Assembly: GCF_010179735.1 (NCBI RefSeq)
Contig: NZ_JAAEEH010000021.1
Location: 1-55,637, forward strand
DNA from: Anaerotalea alkaliphila
Lineage (GTDB): Bacteria > Bacillota > Clostridia > Lachnospirales > Vallitaleaceae
DNA: 55,637 bases
Direction of reading: 5' to 3'
The notes beneath the pieces are model-generated. The model ran no database searches, was not told the origin of the DNA, and saw nothing but the letters and a program-made list of their open reading frames with translations. Positions 8,517 to 16,139 of this stretch are shown piece by piece; position 1 is the stretch's first letter; every line of letters starts with the position of its first letter. Position numbers and translations under genes: made by a program.

Positions 8517-9173
8517 ATGGACCGTACCAATGGGATCACCCTGCATGAACTGACCAAGACCTGGCCCCAACCGGGGGGCGCCGAAAGGCTCACCGTATTC
8601 TCGGGGCTGAGCCACACCTTCCCCCCCGGGAGCAGGACCGCCATCGTGGGGCCCTCGGGCTCCGGCAAAACCACCCTGCTCCAGATGGTGGCCGGCCTGG
8701 AGGCGCCGGACGGGGGCTTCGTGGAGGCCCCCAAGGCCCCGGAGCTGGGCTACGTGTTCCAGAGCCCGGCCCTCTGGCCCCACAAGACGGTGCGGTCCAA
8801 CATGCGCTACGGCCTGGGGGAGCACCTTTTTTCCGGAGCGGATCCCCTGGAGGAGGCCCGGTACCGGGACATCCTCCAGGCCCTGGAGCTGGAGGACCTC
8901 CAGGGGAAGTATCCGGCCACCCTATCCGGGGGGCAGGCCAAACGGGTCTCCCTGGCCCGGACGCTGGTGACCCGGCCCTCCTGCCTGCTGCTGGACGAGC
9001 CCCTGGGGGCCCTGGACGGGGCGCTGAAGGACCGGGTGCTGGACTTCCTGCTGGAGTGGGTGCACTGGACCGAAGCCACCCTGCTGTATGTGACCCATGA
9101 CCACGGGGAGGCCCGAAGGATCTGCACCCGGGTGCTGGAGGTGAGGGACCAGGGGCTGGTGGAGGTGGGATGA
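8517..9173 (+). CDS. ABC transporter ATP-binding protein
   Basis: 218 residues. Walker A is GPSGSGKTT (about residues 44-52), the signature is LSGGQAKRVSLARTL, Walker B LLLDEPLGALDG, and the switch His is in YVTHDHGEA. It is shorter than FbpC-type ATPases (about 350 residues), lacking the C-terminal regulatory (TOBE) domain, so it is a minimal ATPase. ATG 8517 follows AAAGGAG. Its stop overlaps the next gene by 4 nt. Confidence 0.9.
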   Translation: MDRTNGITLHELTKTWPQPGGAERLTVFSGLSHTFPPGSRTAIVGPSGSGKTTLLQMVAGLEAPDGGFVEAPKAPELGYVFQSPALWPHKTVRSNMRYGLGEHLFSGADPLEEARYRDILQALELEDLQGKYPATLSGGQAKRVSLARTLVTRPSCLLLDEPLGALDGALKDRVLDFLLEWVHWTEATLLYVTHDHGEARRICTRVLEVRDQGLVEVG

Positions 9174-10327
9174 TCCGGCGGCTGGCGTTCCTGGGGCTGG
9201 TGGGGCTGTTCGCGGCCTATGTGGCTTTCCTGGTGAACCGGCCCTCTTCCGACAGGGGTCCGGCCCCCGCGGGTGGGGCTTCCGTCGGGTCGCCGTCGGG
9301 TCCGTCCGAAGGCTACTCCCGCCTCCTGGAGGGGCGGGAGTTCTCGGACCTCCTCCTCTCCCCGGACGGGGCCACCCTCTACGGGGGCGGGGTCCAGGGG
9401 CTTCATGCGGTGGACGCCAAGACCCTGGAATGGACGGAGGTCCTCCGGGAATCCACCGGCGGATCTTTCCGCTTCGTCCGGGCCCTGGTCCTGGAGTCGG
9501 ACGCCGGAGGCAGCCGGCTGCTGGTGGGGCATGCCGACGGGCTGGACGTGGTTCCCCTTGCCGGTTCCCCTCCTGTTGGCGCTTCTTCCTACCTCCTGCC
9601 TCCGCGCCTCTCCAACCTGGCCTCCTTTTTCGCCGGGAAGCCGGTGGTGGCCCTCCTCCCCGCGGCCAACGGGGACTATCTGGTCTCCACCGACCGTTCC
9701 CTTTACCGGGTCCCCGGCCCTCCTTCCCCCAGCAGCCTGGCCCCCCAGCCCGTGGCATCCGTCACCGAGCTGGACGGTGCCGTGGCCTTGGCCGGAAGCC
9801 CCCTCAACACCCTGCTGGAGGACCCCTACGGGGGGGTCTGGGCGGGGGCCTACACCGCCAAGGGCGGGGGGATCGCCTACCAGCCCGTTAACGGTGCCTG
9901 GCACCATTATGGGGTGGAGGACGGGCTGGTCCACGGGAGCATGACCTCCCTCCTGCTGGCGGACCGGGACCGGATCCTGGCCGGGGCGGGGCTCTACACC
10001 GCCGGCGGGGCCACGGTCTTTGTCCGTACCCCCGCCGGGGATTGGGTGATGGACCGGAACCTGGAGCTCTCTTCGGGCTTCCCCCTGGCCGGGGAGAAGG
10101 TGCGCCACCTCTTCAAGGACTCCCTGGACCGGATCTGGTTCTGCAGCGAGTACGACGGGGTGGCCATCTTCGACAACGCCCTCACCCGGCGGCTCCACCT
10201 GCTCACCCAGGAGACCGGGCTCTCCCACAACGAGATCAAGGCCGTGGTCGAGGACGACGGCGGCTGGTGGCTCGGGGGGCGGAGCGGGATCACCAGGATC
10301 GAACGCCGGGTGCTGTCTTTCCCGTAG
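9170..10327 (+). CDS. Membrane-anchored beta-propeller protein of the ABC operon
   Basis: 385 residues: an N-terminal signal anchor (about residues 5-22), a short Pro/Ser/Gly linker, then repeated beta-blade units. The C-terminal units resemble the regulator-propeller (Reg_prop) repeats found in the sensor part of hybrid kinases (RIWFCSEYDGVAIFDN, GWWLGGRSGITRIERR), but there is no kinase domain. Translation is coupled to the ATPase (ATGA overlap), so it belongs to the import operon. It probably sits outside the cell as a ligand-binding or scaffolding accessory. That role is inferred; I know of no named family with this arrangement. Confidence 0.7.
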   Translation: MIRRLAFLGLVGLFAAYVAFLVNRPSSDRGPAPAGGASVGSPSGPSEGYSRLLEGREFSDLLLSPDGATLYGGGVQGLHAVDAKTLEWTEVLRESTGGSFRFVRALVLESDAGGSRLLVGHADGLDVVPLAGSPPVGASSYLLPPRLSNLASFFAGKPVVALLPAANGDYLVSTDRSLYRVPGPPSPSSLAPQPVASVTELDGAVALAGSPLNTLLEDPYGGVWAGAYTAKGGGIAYQPVNGAWHHYGVEDGLVHGSMTSLLLADRDRILAGAGLYTAGGATVFVRTPAGDWVMDRNLELSSGFPLAGEKVRHLFKDSLDRIWFCSEYDGVAIFDNALTRRLHLLTQETGLSHNEIKAVVEDDGGWWLGGRSGITRIERRVLSFP

Positions 10328-10333
10328 CAGGTT

Positions 10334-10362
10334 TGGTCTTTGGGGACGGTTCTTCCGGACCA
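10334..10362. repeat. Family B repeat, copy B1
   Basis: The conserved core GGGGACGGTTCTTCC is closed by a copy-specific 5-bp stem TGGTC/GACCA. Located between the convergent propeller and c-di-GMP genes. Confidence 0.8.
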
Positions 10363-10376
10363 TTAGTGACCAGCAG

Positions 10377-10416
10377 AAAAGGAAGGGTCCAGACCTCGGT
10401 CTGGACCCTTCCTTTT
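10377..10416. terminator. Bidirectional intrinsic terminator
   Basis: Perfect 19-bp arms with a 2-nt loop; the stem begins with AAAA and ends with TTTT, so it can end transcription from both the plus-strand ABC operon and the minus-strand c-di-GMP gene, whose stop codon abuts it at 10418. Confidence 0.9.
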
Positions 10417-10417
10417 C

Positions 10418-13216
10418 TTAAATCTGCGGCCCGGAGCGATCCGGGCTTCCTTTTTGCCGGATCCGCAGGAACGCCTCCACCACTTTGGGATCGAACCGGG
10501 TGCCGGCGCAGCGCTCCAGCTCCTCCAGGGCTTCCTCCCCGGTCCTGGACTTCCCGTAGGGCTTCTGGGCGGTCATGGCCTCGTAGGCGTCCGCCACGGC
10601 GACGATCCGGGAGGGGAGGGGGATTTCCTCCCCCTGCAGCCCGGCCGGGTAACCGGTGCCGTCCCAGTTTTCATGGTGGTGGTGGACGTAATCCGCCAGG
10701 GACGCGTACTCGTCCACGTTCCTCACCAGCTGGTAGCCGATCTCTGGGTGCCGCCGGACCACCTCCCATTCCTCGGGGGTGAGTTCCCCTTCCTTGTTCA
10801 GGATCTCCCCAGGGATGACGATCTTCCCGGCGTCGTGGATGGCCCCCAGGGTCTTCAGGTCGTTCTCTTCCCGATGGCCGAGGCCCAGGGCCAGGGCGAT
10901 TTCCCCGCAGTACCGGGAGACCCTTTCCGCATGGGACCGCTCCCGGTCGTGCTTCAGGTTGATGTTCCGCAGGATCAGGGACATGGACTGGCTCCGCATG
11001 GTTTTGCCGTAGCGGACCTTGTCCTCGTACATCCGTGCGTCGGTTTCCTTCTGGACCTCCAGGATGTCCTCCTCCTGGCTGGTCTTGACCCCGTAGCCCA
11101 CGGCCAGGGAGACCACCACCGGCTCCAGGTCGGCCTTTGCCGCGGCCTTTAGGATCCTATTCCGGATGGACTCCGCCTGCTCTCCGGAGGTCTTGGGCAG
11201 CAGGATCACGAACTCGTCCCCACCCACCCGGGCGACGATGTCGTCCTCCCTGCACGCGTTTTTCACCAGGTCCGCCACCGCCCGGAGCAGCCGGTCCCCC
11301 ATGTCGTGCCCGAAGGCGTCGTTCACCAGCTTCATGCCGTTCACGTCCAGGACCATGATGGAAAAGGGCAGGTTCCGGGGGGTGTCCAGCCGGGTCCGGG
11401 CGTCCTCCAGGTACCGGCGGTTGTAGAGGCCGGTGAGCTGGTCGTGGAAGCTCAGGTATTCGATCTGCCGTTCCCGCTGCCGTTTCAGGGTCACGTCCCG
11501 CTGGATGCCGATGTAGGCGTAGGGCGTCCCGTCCTCCCCCAGGATGGGGGTCACCTTGTACTCGCAGAGGAAGGTGGAGCCGTCCTTGCGCAGGTTCAGG
11601 GATTCCCCTTCATAGTCCATGCCTGCGGAGACCTTGCCGTAGATGTCCTCCTGGACCTCCCCCGCTTCCGGCTCGGCGTTGAGGAGGTCGGGGCGCCGGC
11701 CCAGCAGCTCCTTCCGGGTGTAGCCGTAGAGCTCCTCCATCTTCCGGTTGCAGTGGGTGATCCTGAAGTCTTCGTCCGTCACCACGATGGCGTCGGAGAT
11801 GTTCATCAGGACCGTGCTGTAGAACCGCTCCTGCTCTTCCGCCCGCTTCCGCTCGGTGATGTCCCGGGAGGCTCCCTGGAATCCCACAACCTGGCCGTTC
11901 TTTAGGACGGGGCTGGATTTGGAGCTGATCCACCGGGTCTGCCCGTCCTTGGTGAAGAACCGGCATTCGAATTCGGAGCGGGTGTCCTCCAGGTCCCTTT
12001 TGAGCCGGTCCATCGCTTTCCCTCTATCGGCGGGATGGATGTGTTCCAGGAGGCTGCCTCCCACGACCTCCTCCTGGCGGTAGCCGCTGAGGGCCAGGAT
12101 GTTGGGGGAGACGTACTGGAGGGTGGCGTTTCGGTCCACCCGGTAGACGACCTCCCGCAGGTTCTCCACCAGACTCCTGTACTTCTCCTCGCTCCGGGCC
12201 AGGGCCTCTTCGGTCTCCTTCTGCTCCGTCACGTCGAAGAGCACCCCGCTGATGTGGAGCAGCTCCCGCCGGTCGCCGTAGACCCCCCGGCCCCGTTCCC
12301 GGACCCACCGGACGCTCCCGTCCTTGTGGAGGATCCGGTAGTCCAGCATGTAGGGCCTGTAGGCTTCCACCGCCTGCCGGATCCGCTCCCGGACCTCCTC
12401 CCGGTCCTCCTGGTGGATGACGGCCGCAAAACCCCTTTTCCCGGTGCAGGATCCGGTGCCGGTTCCGGTGAAGCTTCCCGGGGGATGTCCCGTGATGGTC
12501 CCGATTTCCCCGCTGATGTAGTCCATGGTCCGGTCCGGGTCGTCTCCGCAACGGAATATGGCCCCCGGGACGTTGGCCACCAGGGTCCGGTACCGGGCCT
12601 CGCTCTCCTGGAGCCTTGTCTCCATGTCTTTCCGCCGGAGGGCCCCCAGCAGGATGTCCCCGAGCTTGGCCAGGATCATCTGTTCGTCTTCGGTGTAGGC
12701 ATGGCGCCGCCGGATGGAGTCGAAGCCGATGAATCCGTAGAACCTGCCTTGGTCTTCCATGGGCAGGACAATCAGGCTTTTCACCTCCTGGGGATCCAGG
12801 ACCATCCGGAGATAGTCGTCCGGGGGGAGGGCCCGGACGTCCGGTAGGTGGAGGGCCTTGCCTTCCTTGTGGGCGGCCACCCATTCCGGCACCCTTCCCA
12901 GGGGGATGCCCTGGAGCCCGTCCTTCTGGGAGAGGATGCCGTGGTTGCACCATTCGAAGGTGTTGTTGCAGACCCCCTGGTCGAAGCGGTATTCGAAGAT
13001 GTAGCCCCGGTCGGCGGACACGTGCCGTCCGACCAGCTCCAGTGCCCGGACCACCTTTCCCGCAAAGCCGCCGTCGGCGCCGTTGCCGTCTTCCCGGACG
13101 AAGCTTTCGACAATCTGGGTGAAGGTCTCGTGCAGGGCAATCTTTTCCGCCAGAAGGCGTTTGCCGGCGTGGCCGTCCTCTCCCGTATCGTTCCCTTCCC
13201 TATTTATTCTCTCCAT
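10418..13216 (-). CDS. GAF/PAS sensor with GGDEF and HD-GYP domains
   Basis: 932 residues, soluble. In order: N-terminal GAF-type module (about 50-190), three PAS modules (about 200-560; each ends with a PAC-like segment such as WVRERGRGVYGD and GFQGASRDITERK), GGDEF domain with an intact RVGGDEF motif (about 660), and C-terminal HD-GYP domain with HDAGK (about 810) and HHENWDGTGYP (about 875). It therefore could both make and degrade c-di-GMP, although such fusions often have one dominant activity. ATG 13216 is chosen because GGAGGGG lies 8 nt upstream. No transmembrane segments, so it senses a cytoplasmic cue. Confidence 0.9.
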   Translation of the reverse strand: MERINREGNDTGEDGHAGKRLLAEKIALHETFTQIVESFVREDGNGADGGFAGKVVRALELVGRHVSADRGYIFEYRFDQGVCNNTFEWCNHGILSQKDGLQGIPLGRVPEWVAAHKEGKALHLPDVRALPPDDYLRMVLDPQEVKSLIVLPMEDQGRFYGFIGFDSIRRRHAYTEDEQMILAKLGDILLGALRRKDMETRLQESEARYRTLVANVPGAIFRCGDDPDRTMDYISGEIGTITGHPPGSFTGTGTGSCTGKRGFAAVIHQEDREEVRERIRQAVEAYRPYMLDYRILHKDGSVRWVRERGRGVYGDRRELLHISGVLFDVTEQKETEEALARSEEKYRSLVENLREVVYRVDRNATLQYVSPNILALSGYRQEEVVGGSLLEHIHPADRGKAMDRLKRDLEDTRSEFECRFFTKDGQTRWISSKSSPVLKNGQVVGFQGASRDITERKRAEEQERFYSTVLMNISDAIVVTDEDFRITHCNRKMEELYGYTRKELLGRRPDLLNAEPEAGEVQEDIYGKVSAGMDYEGESLNLRKDGSTFLCEYKVTPILGEDGTPYAYIGIQRDVTLKRQRERQIEYLSFHDQLTGLYNRRYLEDARTRLDTPRNLPFSIMVLDVNGMKLVNDAFGHDMGDRLLRAVADLVKNACREDDIVARVGGDEFVILLPKTSGEQAESIRNRILKAAAKADLEPVVVSLAVGYGVKTSQEEDILEVQKETDARMYEDKVRYGKTMRSQSMSLILRNINLKHDRERSHAERVSRYCGEIALALGLGHREENDLKTLGAIHDAGKIVIPGEILNKEGELTPEEWEVVRRHPEIGYQLVRNVDEYASLADYVHHHHENWDGTGYPAGLQGEEIPLPSRIVAVADAYEAMTAQKPYGKSRTGEEALEELERCAGTRFDPKVVEAFLRIRQKGSPDRSGPQI

Positions 13217-13256
13217 ATGCATCCCCTCCAAACCGGTTCGCTATTGTAATGGTTCC

Positions 13257-13285
13257 AGCATAGCACAGGATGGGGCAGGACGCAA
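13257..13285 (-). promoter_or_regulatory. Promoter of the GGDEF/HD-GYP gene
   Basis: Minus strand TTGCGT (13285-13280), 17-bp spacer, TATGCT (13262-13257), about 40 nt before the start codon. Confidence 0.55.
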
Positions 13286-13291
13286 TATCAG

Positions 13292-13352
13292 CCAGAACAT
13301 TCCTCCCTCCCTTGAGGACGGGGTCCTGAATCGTTTAGGAGGAATGTTCTGG
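13292..13352. repeat. Family D hairpin element, copy D3
   Basis: Perfect 15-bp arms CCAGAACATTCCTCC / GGAGGAATGTTCTGG enclose the core CCCTTGAGGAC-GGG-GTCCTGAATCGTTTA. The inner stem is AGGAC/GTCCT. The arms share no sequence with D1 or D4 although the core does. Confidence 0.85.
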
Positions 13353-13385
13353 ACTGGTTCTGGACTGGTTTTGGAGCAGTCGGAA

Positions 13386-13414
13386 TGGTACGGAAGAACC
13401 GTCCCCTCGTACCA
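13386..13414. repeat. Family B repeat, copy B2
   Basis: Core GAAGAACCGTCCCC in inverted orientation, closed by a 7-bp stem TGGTACG/CGTACCA. It lies 7 nt beyond the stop of the cyclase-like gene. Confidence 0.8.
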
Positions 13415-13420
13415 GGTTTT

Positions 13421-15949
13421 TCATTCGTTTGCCCCGGCGGTCTGCTTGATGATCTGGGATGCGCCGTAGGTGCCGGTGGTCTTGGGGTTGTAGGGGGTGT
13501 AGGTGCGCATCTGGTTGTGGCCCAGGTAGCCCTGGGTGAAGGTGCCGTCGGTGTTGACGGTGTAGACCCCTTCGGAACCGTAGCGGGTGGCTTCGGTCAT
13601 CTTGGTCTTGGCCCCCGGGTTGAAGTGGGGGTCCGCCCCGTTCCATTCGCTGAGGCTCCGGTGGAGGACGTTGGAGCGCCTGTTGCCCATCATGGCGTCT
13701 TCCACCCTGCGGGCGACGGCGTCGGAGACCGGGGAGCCGTCGGCCCGGGTGATGTGGGCGATGTCGATGTCCCCCACCACGAATCTGTTGGCCTTGGCGT
13801 CGATGACCAGGCCGTGCTTGACCTTGTACTGGCCGGAGGAGACCAGCCGCTGCATGTCGTCCCCGTACTGGCTGACCTCGTTCATCCGCTGGCCGAAGCG
13901 CTGGAGCAGCTTCTTCTGGGTGCCTGCGTCAAGGGACTTGAAGTTGGCGGGGAGCTTGGGCTTGAAGAAGCCCACCACACCTTCGCTGCGCTTGGGCGCT
14001 CCCAGCAGCACGTCCAGGTTGTTGATGGTCTTGGTCTTGATGGCGCAGGGCTTGGGGACGCCCTTCCCCAGCTCCAGCCATTTGCGGGACTCGATGTTCC
14101 CGGGCCGGATGTGGATCTGGACGTCGAATTCCCGGGAAATCTGCTGGAGGGCCTTCCGGGCGTCGGGGGTCATGAATTTGGGGTCCACGTAGCCGGTCTG
14201 GATGTAGGCCCCCTTCTGCCCCAGGTTCTTGGAGAGGTTGCTTGCCATGTTCTGCTTGGCGTTGGCCGCCGCGTTCAGGGCCTGCCGGTCGGCGTTCCAC
14301 TTCACCAGGTCGTCCTTCATGTTGCCCAGGCCCGCCCGGATGTCCTTGGCGGTGGTGATGGAGCCGTAGAGCTGGAGGGTGCCCAGGAGGGAGAGACCCA
14401 CCCGTTCCCAGCCGCCCCTGCTGGGGTCCCAGCTGCTGCTGAAGCTGTTGATGCCGGTCATGTCCCGTATGCCCTGGTACACTTTTTCCGGATCGTTCAT
14501 GGTGTCGGAGAAGCTGGTCCAGATCCGGTCGGCCGTGTTCAGGACGCTGTCCACCGCCTCCCCGGTGCCGCTGACCAGGCTGTCCCAGGTGCCGGAGGGG
14601 TCGTTCCAGGCGTTGGTGAGGCCTTCGGAGACATAGTCGATGGAGGTCTCCAGGCCGTAGCCGATGTCGTCGATGGTGCCCCCCACCAGGGTCTTGACGG
14701 CGTCCCAGTCGGAAGCCACCTCCTTGATGCCCTGGAGGGTGTCCTTGGTGTAGTCCACCACCTCCCCGACGAAGACTTCCGCCGACTCCTGCATCTGGGT
14801 TACGTCCTCGTAGACGTTGTTCCAGAAGTCCCGGTTCAGGTCCGGGTCGGTGGCCAGTTCATAGGCGCCCACCACGGTATCCTTGACGGCGCCGGCGACT
14901 TCCTCCACGCCCCGCTTGACCACATGGGCGGTGGTGCCGACGACCTGCTTGACGGTGCCTATGGTGCCGTCCACCACGATGCCGCCATAGTAGCCTACGG
15001 TGCTGACGGCGCTGGAGAGGAGTCCGCCCAAGGCGCCCAGGAGGCCGGGGCGGACCCCGGACCTGCGGACTTCGGCGGCGCCGGGGGAGTTGTACCAGGA
15101 CCGCCAGGTGCCGCCGCCCTCCCATTTGCCCCCGTCATCGGCCAGGACGCTGCCCGTGAGGCCGTACGTGACCAGGTTCAGGAGGCCGAAGAGGAAGAGC
15201 CATACAGCGGCCTTCCTGGTGAGGAGCTTGAAGCGGACGGCCACCACCACAAGGAGGCTGAAGGCCGGCAGGAGGGATCCCGCCAGCTTCCGGCTGCCCA
15301 GGGGGACCAGCATGAGCAGGAGCATGGCGGCGATGCCCGCCAGGAAGAAGACGCCGATGGTGTGGGGGTTGGCCTGGACCCGTTCCTTCCTCCGGCGGAA
15401 GACCCTTTGGAAGTCGGACCAGAGGAGTCTGCCGGTGAGCTGGGCCATGCCCTCCTCCTTCTCGGCCAGGACCAGGAAGAGGCCCAGGGCCACCGCCAGG
15501 AAGAGGTAGGTGTTGACGTGGAAGTACCCCAGGACGGAAAAGACGCCCAGTCCGAAGAAAAAGGTGTAGAAGGCGATTTTGCTTTTCTGCAGGCTCACGC
15601 CCATCCAGACGGGGGCGGTGGCGATGCCCCCCAGGAAGCCCTTGATCCCCTTGTACTTGATCTGGGCCAGGGCCGTGGAGAGGACGAACATGGACACGAA
15701 GCTGAGGGCGGCGAAGCCTGCCCGGTTGCTCAGCTGGTTGATGAGGAAGTAGCGGGGGTCGCCGGGGGGGATCTGGCTGCCGAACCCGTCGTTGACCTCT
15801 GCCACCATGTAGATGTTCAGCAGGTAGATGAAGAGGAAGATGAGGACGGATTTGATGCCCAGGCGGGCGATGGTCTTGGGGAGGTTCTTCACGAAGGAGA
15901 CGGCCACCAGGACCAGGAGCTGGAGGGTGCTCTCGGGGGCTTTTTGCAT
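13421..15949 (-). CDS. Multi-pass membrane protein with edema-factor/ExoY-like C-terminal domain
   Basis: 842 residues from ATG 15949 (AGGTG 6 nt upstream; a GTG 9 nt earlier overlaps that site). Residues ~30-275 hold about eight membrane segments. A ~300-residue region of amphipathic helices follows. From ~585 the sequence fits the nucleotidyl-cyclase toxin pattern: IHIRPGNIESRKWLELGKG, then K633 and K640 seven residues apart (edema factor K346/K353), a VVGFFKP segment like the family's AGFIP, a GDIDIAHI motif with D727/D729 (EF D491/D493), and H763...N770 in VLHRSLSEWN (EF H577/N583). The D-to-H distance is shorter than in EF. If active it would make cAMP or another cyclic nucleotide. Host-activated toxins of this family are secreted; a membrane-anchored form in this setting is unusual. 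No obvious immunity gene adjoins it. Confidence 0.55.
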   Translation of the reverse strand: MQKAPESTLQLLVLVAVSFVKNLPKTIARLGIKSVLIFLFIYLLNIYMVAEVNDGFGSQIPPGDPRYFLINQLSNRAGFAALSFVSMFVLSTALAQIKYKGIKGFLGGIATAPVWMGVSLQKSKIAFYTFFFGLGVFSVLGYFHVNTYLFLAVALGLFLVLAEKEEGMAQLTGRLLWSDFQRVFRRRKERVQANPHTIGVFFLAGIAAMLLLMLVPLGSRKLAGSLLPAFSLLVVVAVRFKLLTRKAAVWLFLFGLLNLVTYGLTGSVLADDGGKWEGGGTWRSWYNSPGAAEVRRSGVRPGLLGALGGLLSSAVSTVGYYGGIVVDGTIGTVKQVVGTTAHVVKRGVEEVAGAVKDTVVGAYELATDPDLNRDFWNNVYEDVTQMQESAEVFVGEVVDYTKDTLQGIKEVASDWDAVKTLVGGTIDDIGYGLETSIDYVSEGLTNAWNDPSGTWDSLVSGTGEAVDSVLNTADRIWTSFSDTMNDPEKVYQGIRDMTGINSFSSSWDPSRGGWERVGLSLLGTLQLYGSITTAKDIRAGLGNMKDDLVKWNADRQALNAAANAKQNMASNLSKNLGQKGAYIQTGYVDPKFMTPDARKALQQISREFDVQIHIRPGNIESRKWLELGKGVPKPCAIKTKTINNLDVLLGAPKRSEGVVGFFKPKLPANFKSLDAGTQKKLLQRFGQRMNEVSQYGDDMQRLVSSGQYKVKHGLVIDAKANRFVVGDIDIAHITRADGSPVSDAVARRVEDAMMGNRRSNVLHRSLSEWNGADPHFNPGAKTKMTEATRYGSEGVYTVNTDGTFTQGYLGHNQMRTYTPYNPKTTGTYGASQIIKQTAGANE

Positions 15950-15974
15950 GGGTGACACCTGCTTTCCGGTTGTT

Positions 15975-16020
15975 TTGCCGCTTCTTGCGGGGGCTTATTG
16001 TTGCCGCTTCTTGCGGGGAC
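15975..16020 (-). repeat. Two identical leader hairpins of the cyclase-like gene
   Basis: The element TTGCCGCTTCTTGCGGGG occurs twice, offset by 26 nt, between the promoter and the start codon. In the mRNA each gives a small CCGC-AAGAA-GCGG hairpin. They may be a protein-binding or stability element; no known riboswitch fits. Confidence 0.6.
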
Positions 16021-16033
16021 TTCTCTTAAGGAT

Positions 16034-16062
16034 AGTATATGTCGGTTTCGGGGTTCCTGCAA
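16034..16062 (-). promoter_or_regulatory. Promoter of the cyclase-like gene
   Basis: Minus strand TTGCAG (16062-16057), 17-bp spacer, TATACT (16039-16034). The leader to ATG 15949 is about 80 nt and contains the two hairpins. Confidence 0.65.
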
Positions 16063-16074
16063 GGGGAAATGGAA

Positions 16075-16108
16075 AGGGACCATATGGAATACCAGCCATA
16101 CGGTCCCT
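16075..16108 (-). terminator. Hairpin after the 16140-17612 gene
   Basis: AGGGACCGTATGG and CCATATGGTCCCT pair (one G-T) around an 8-nt loop on the minus strand, followed by TTTCC. Probable intrinsic terminator that separates the propeller gene from the cyclase promoter. Confidence 0.6.
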
Positions 16109-16139
16109 GCCTCACCTCTGTGTTTGCTTCCGGCATCCC

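Noticed and set aside
13385-15955. Long plus-strand frame opposite the cyclase-like gene
   Set aside because: Shadow frame caused by codon bias; the minus-strand protein has signal, membrane helices and a catalytic pattern.
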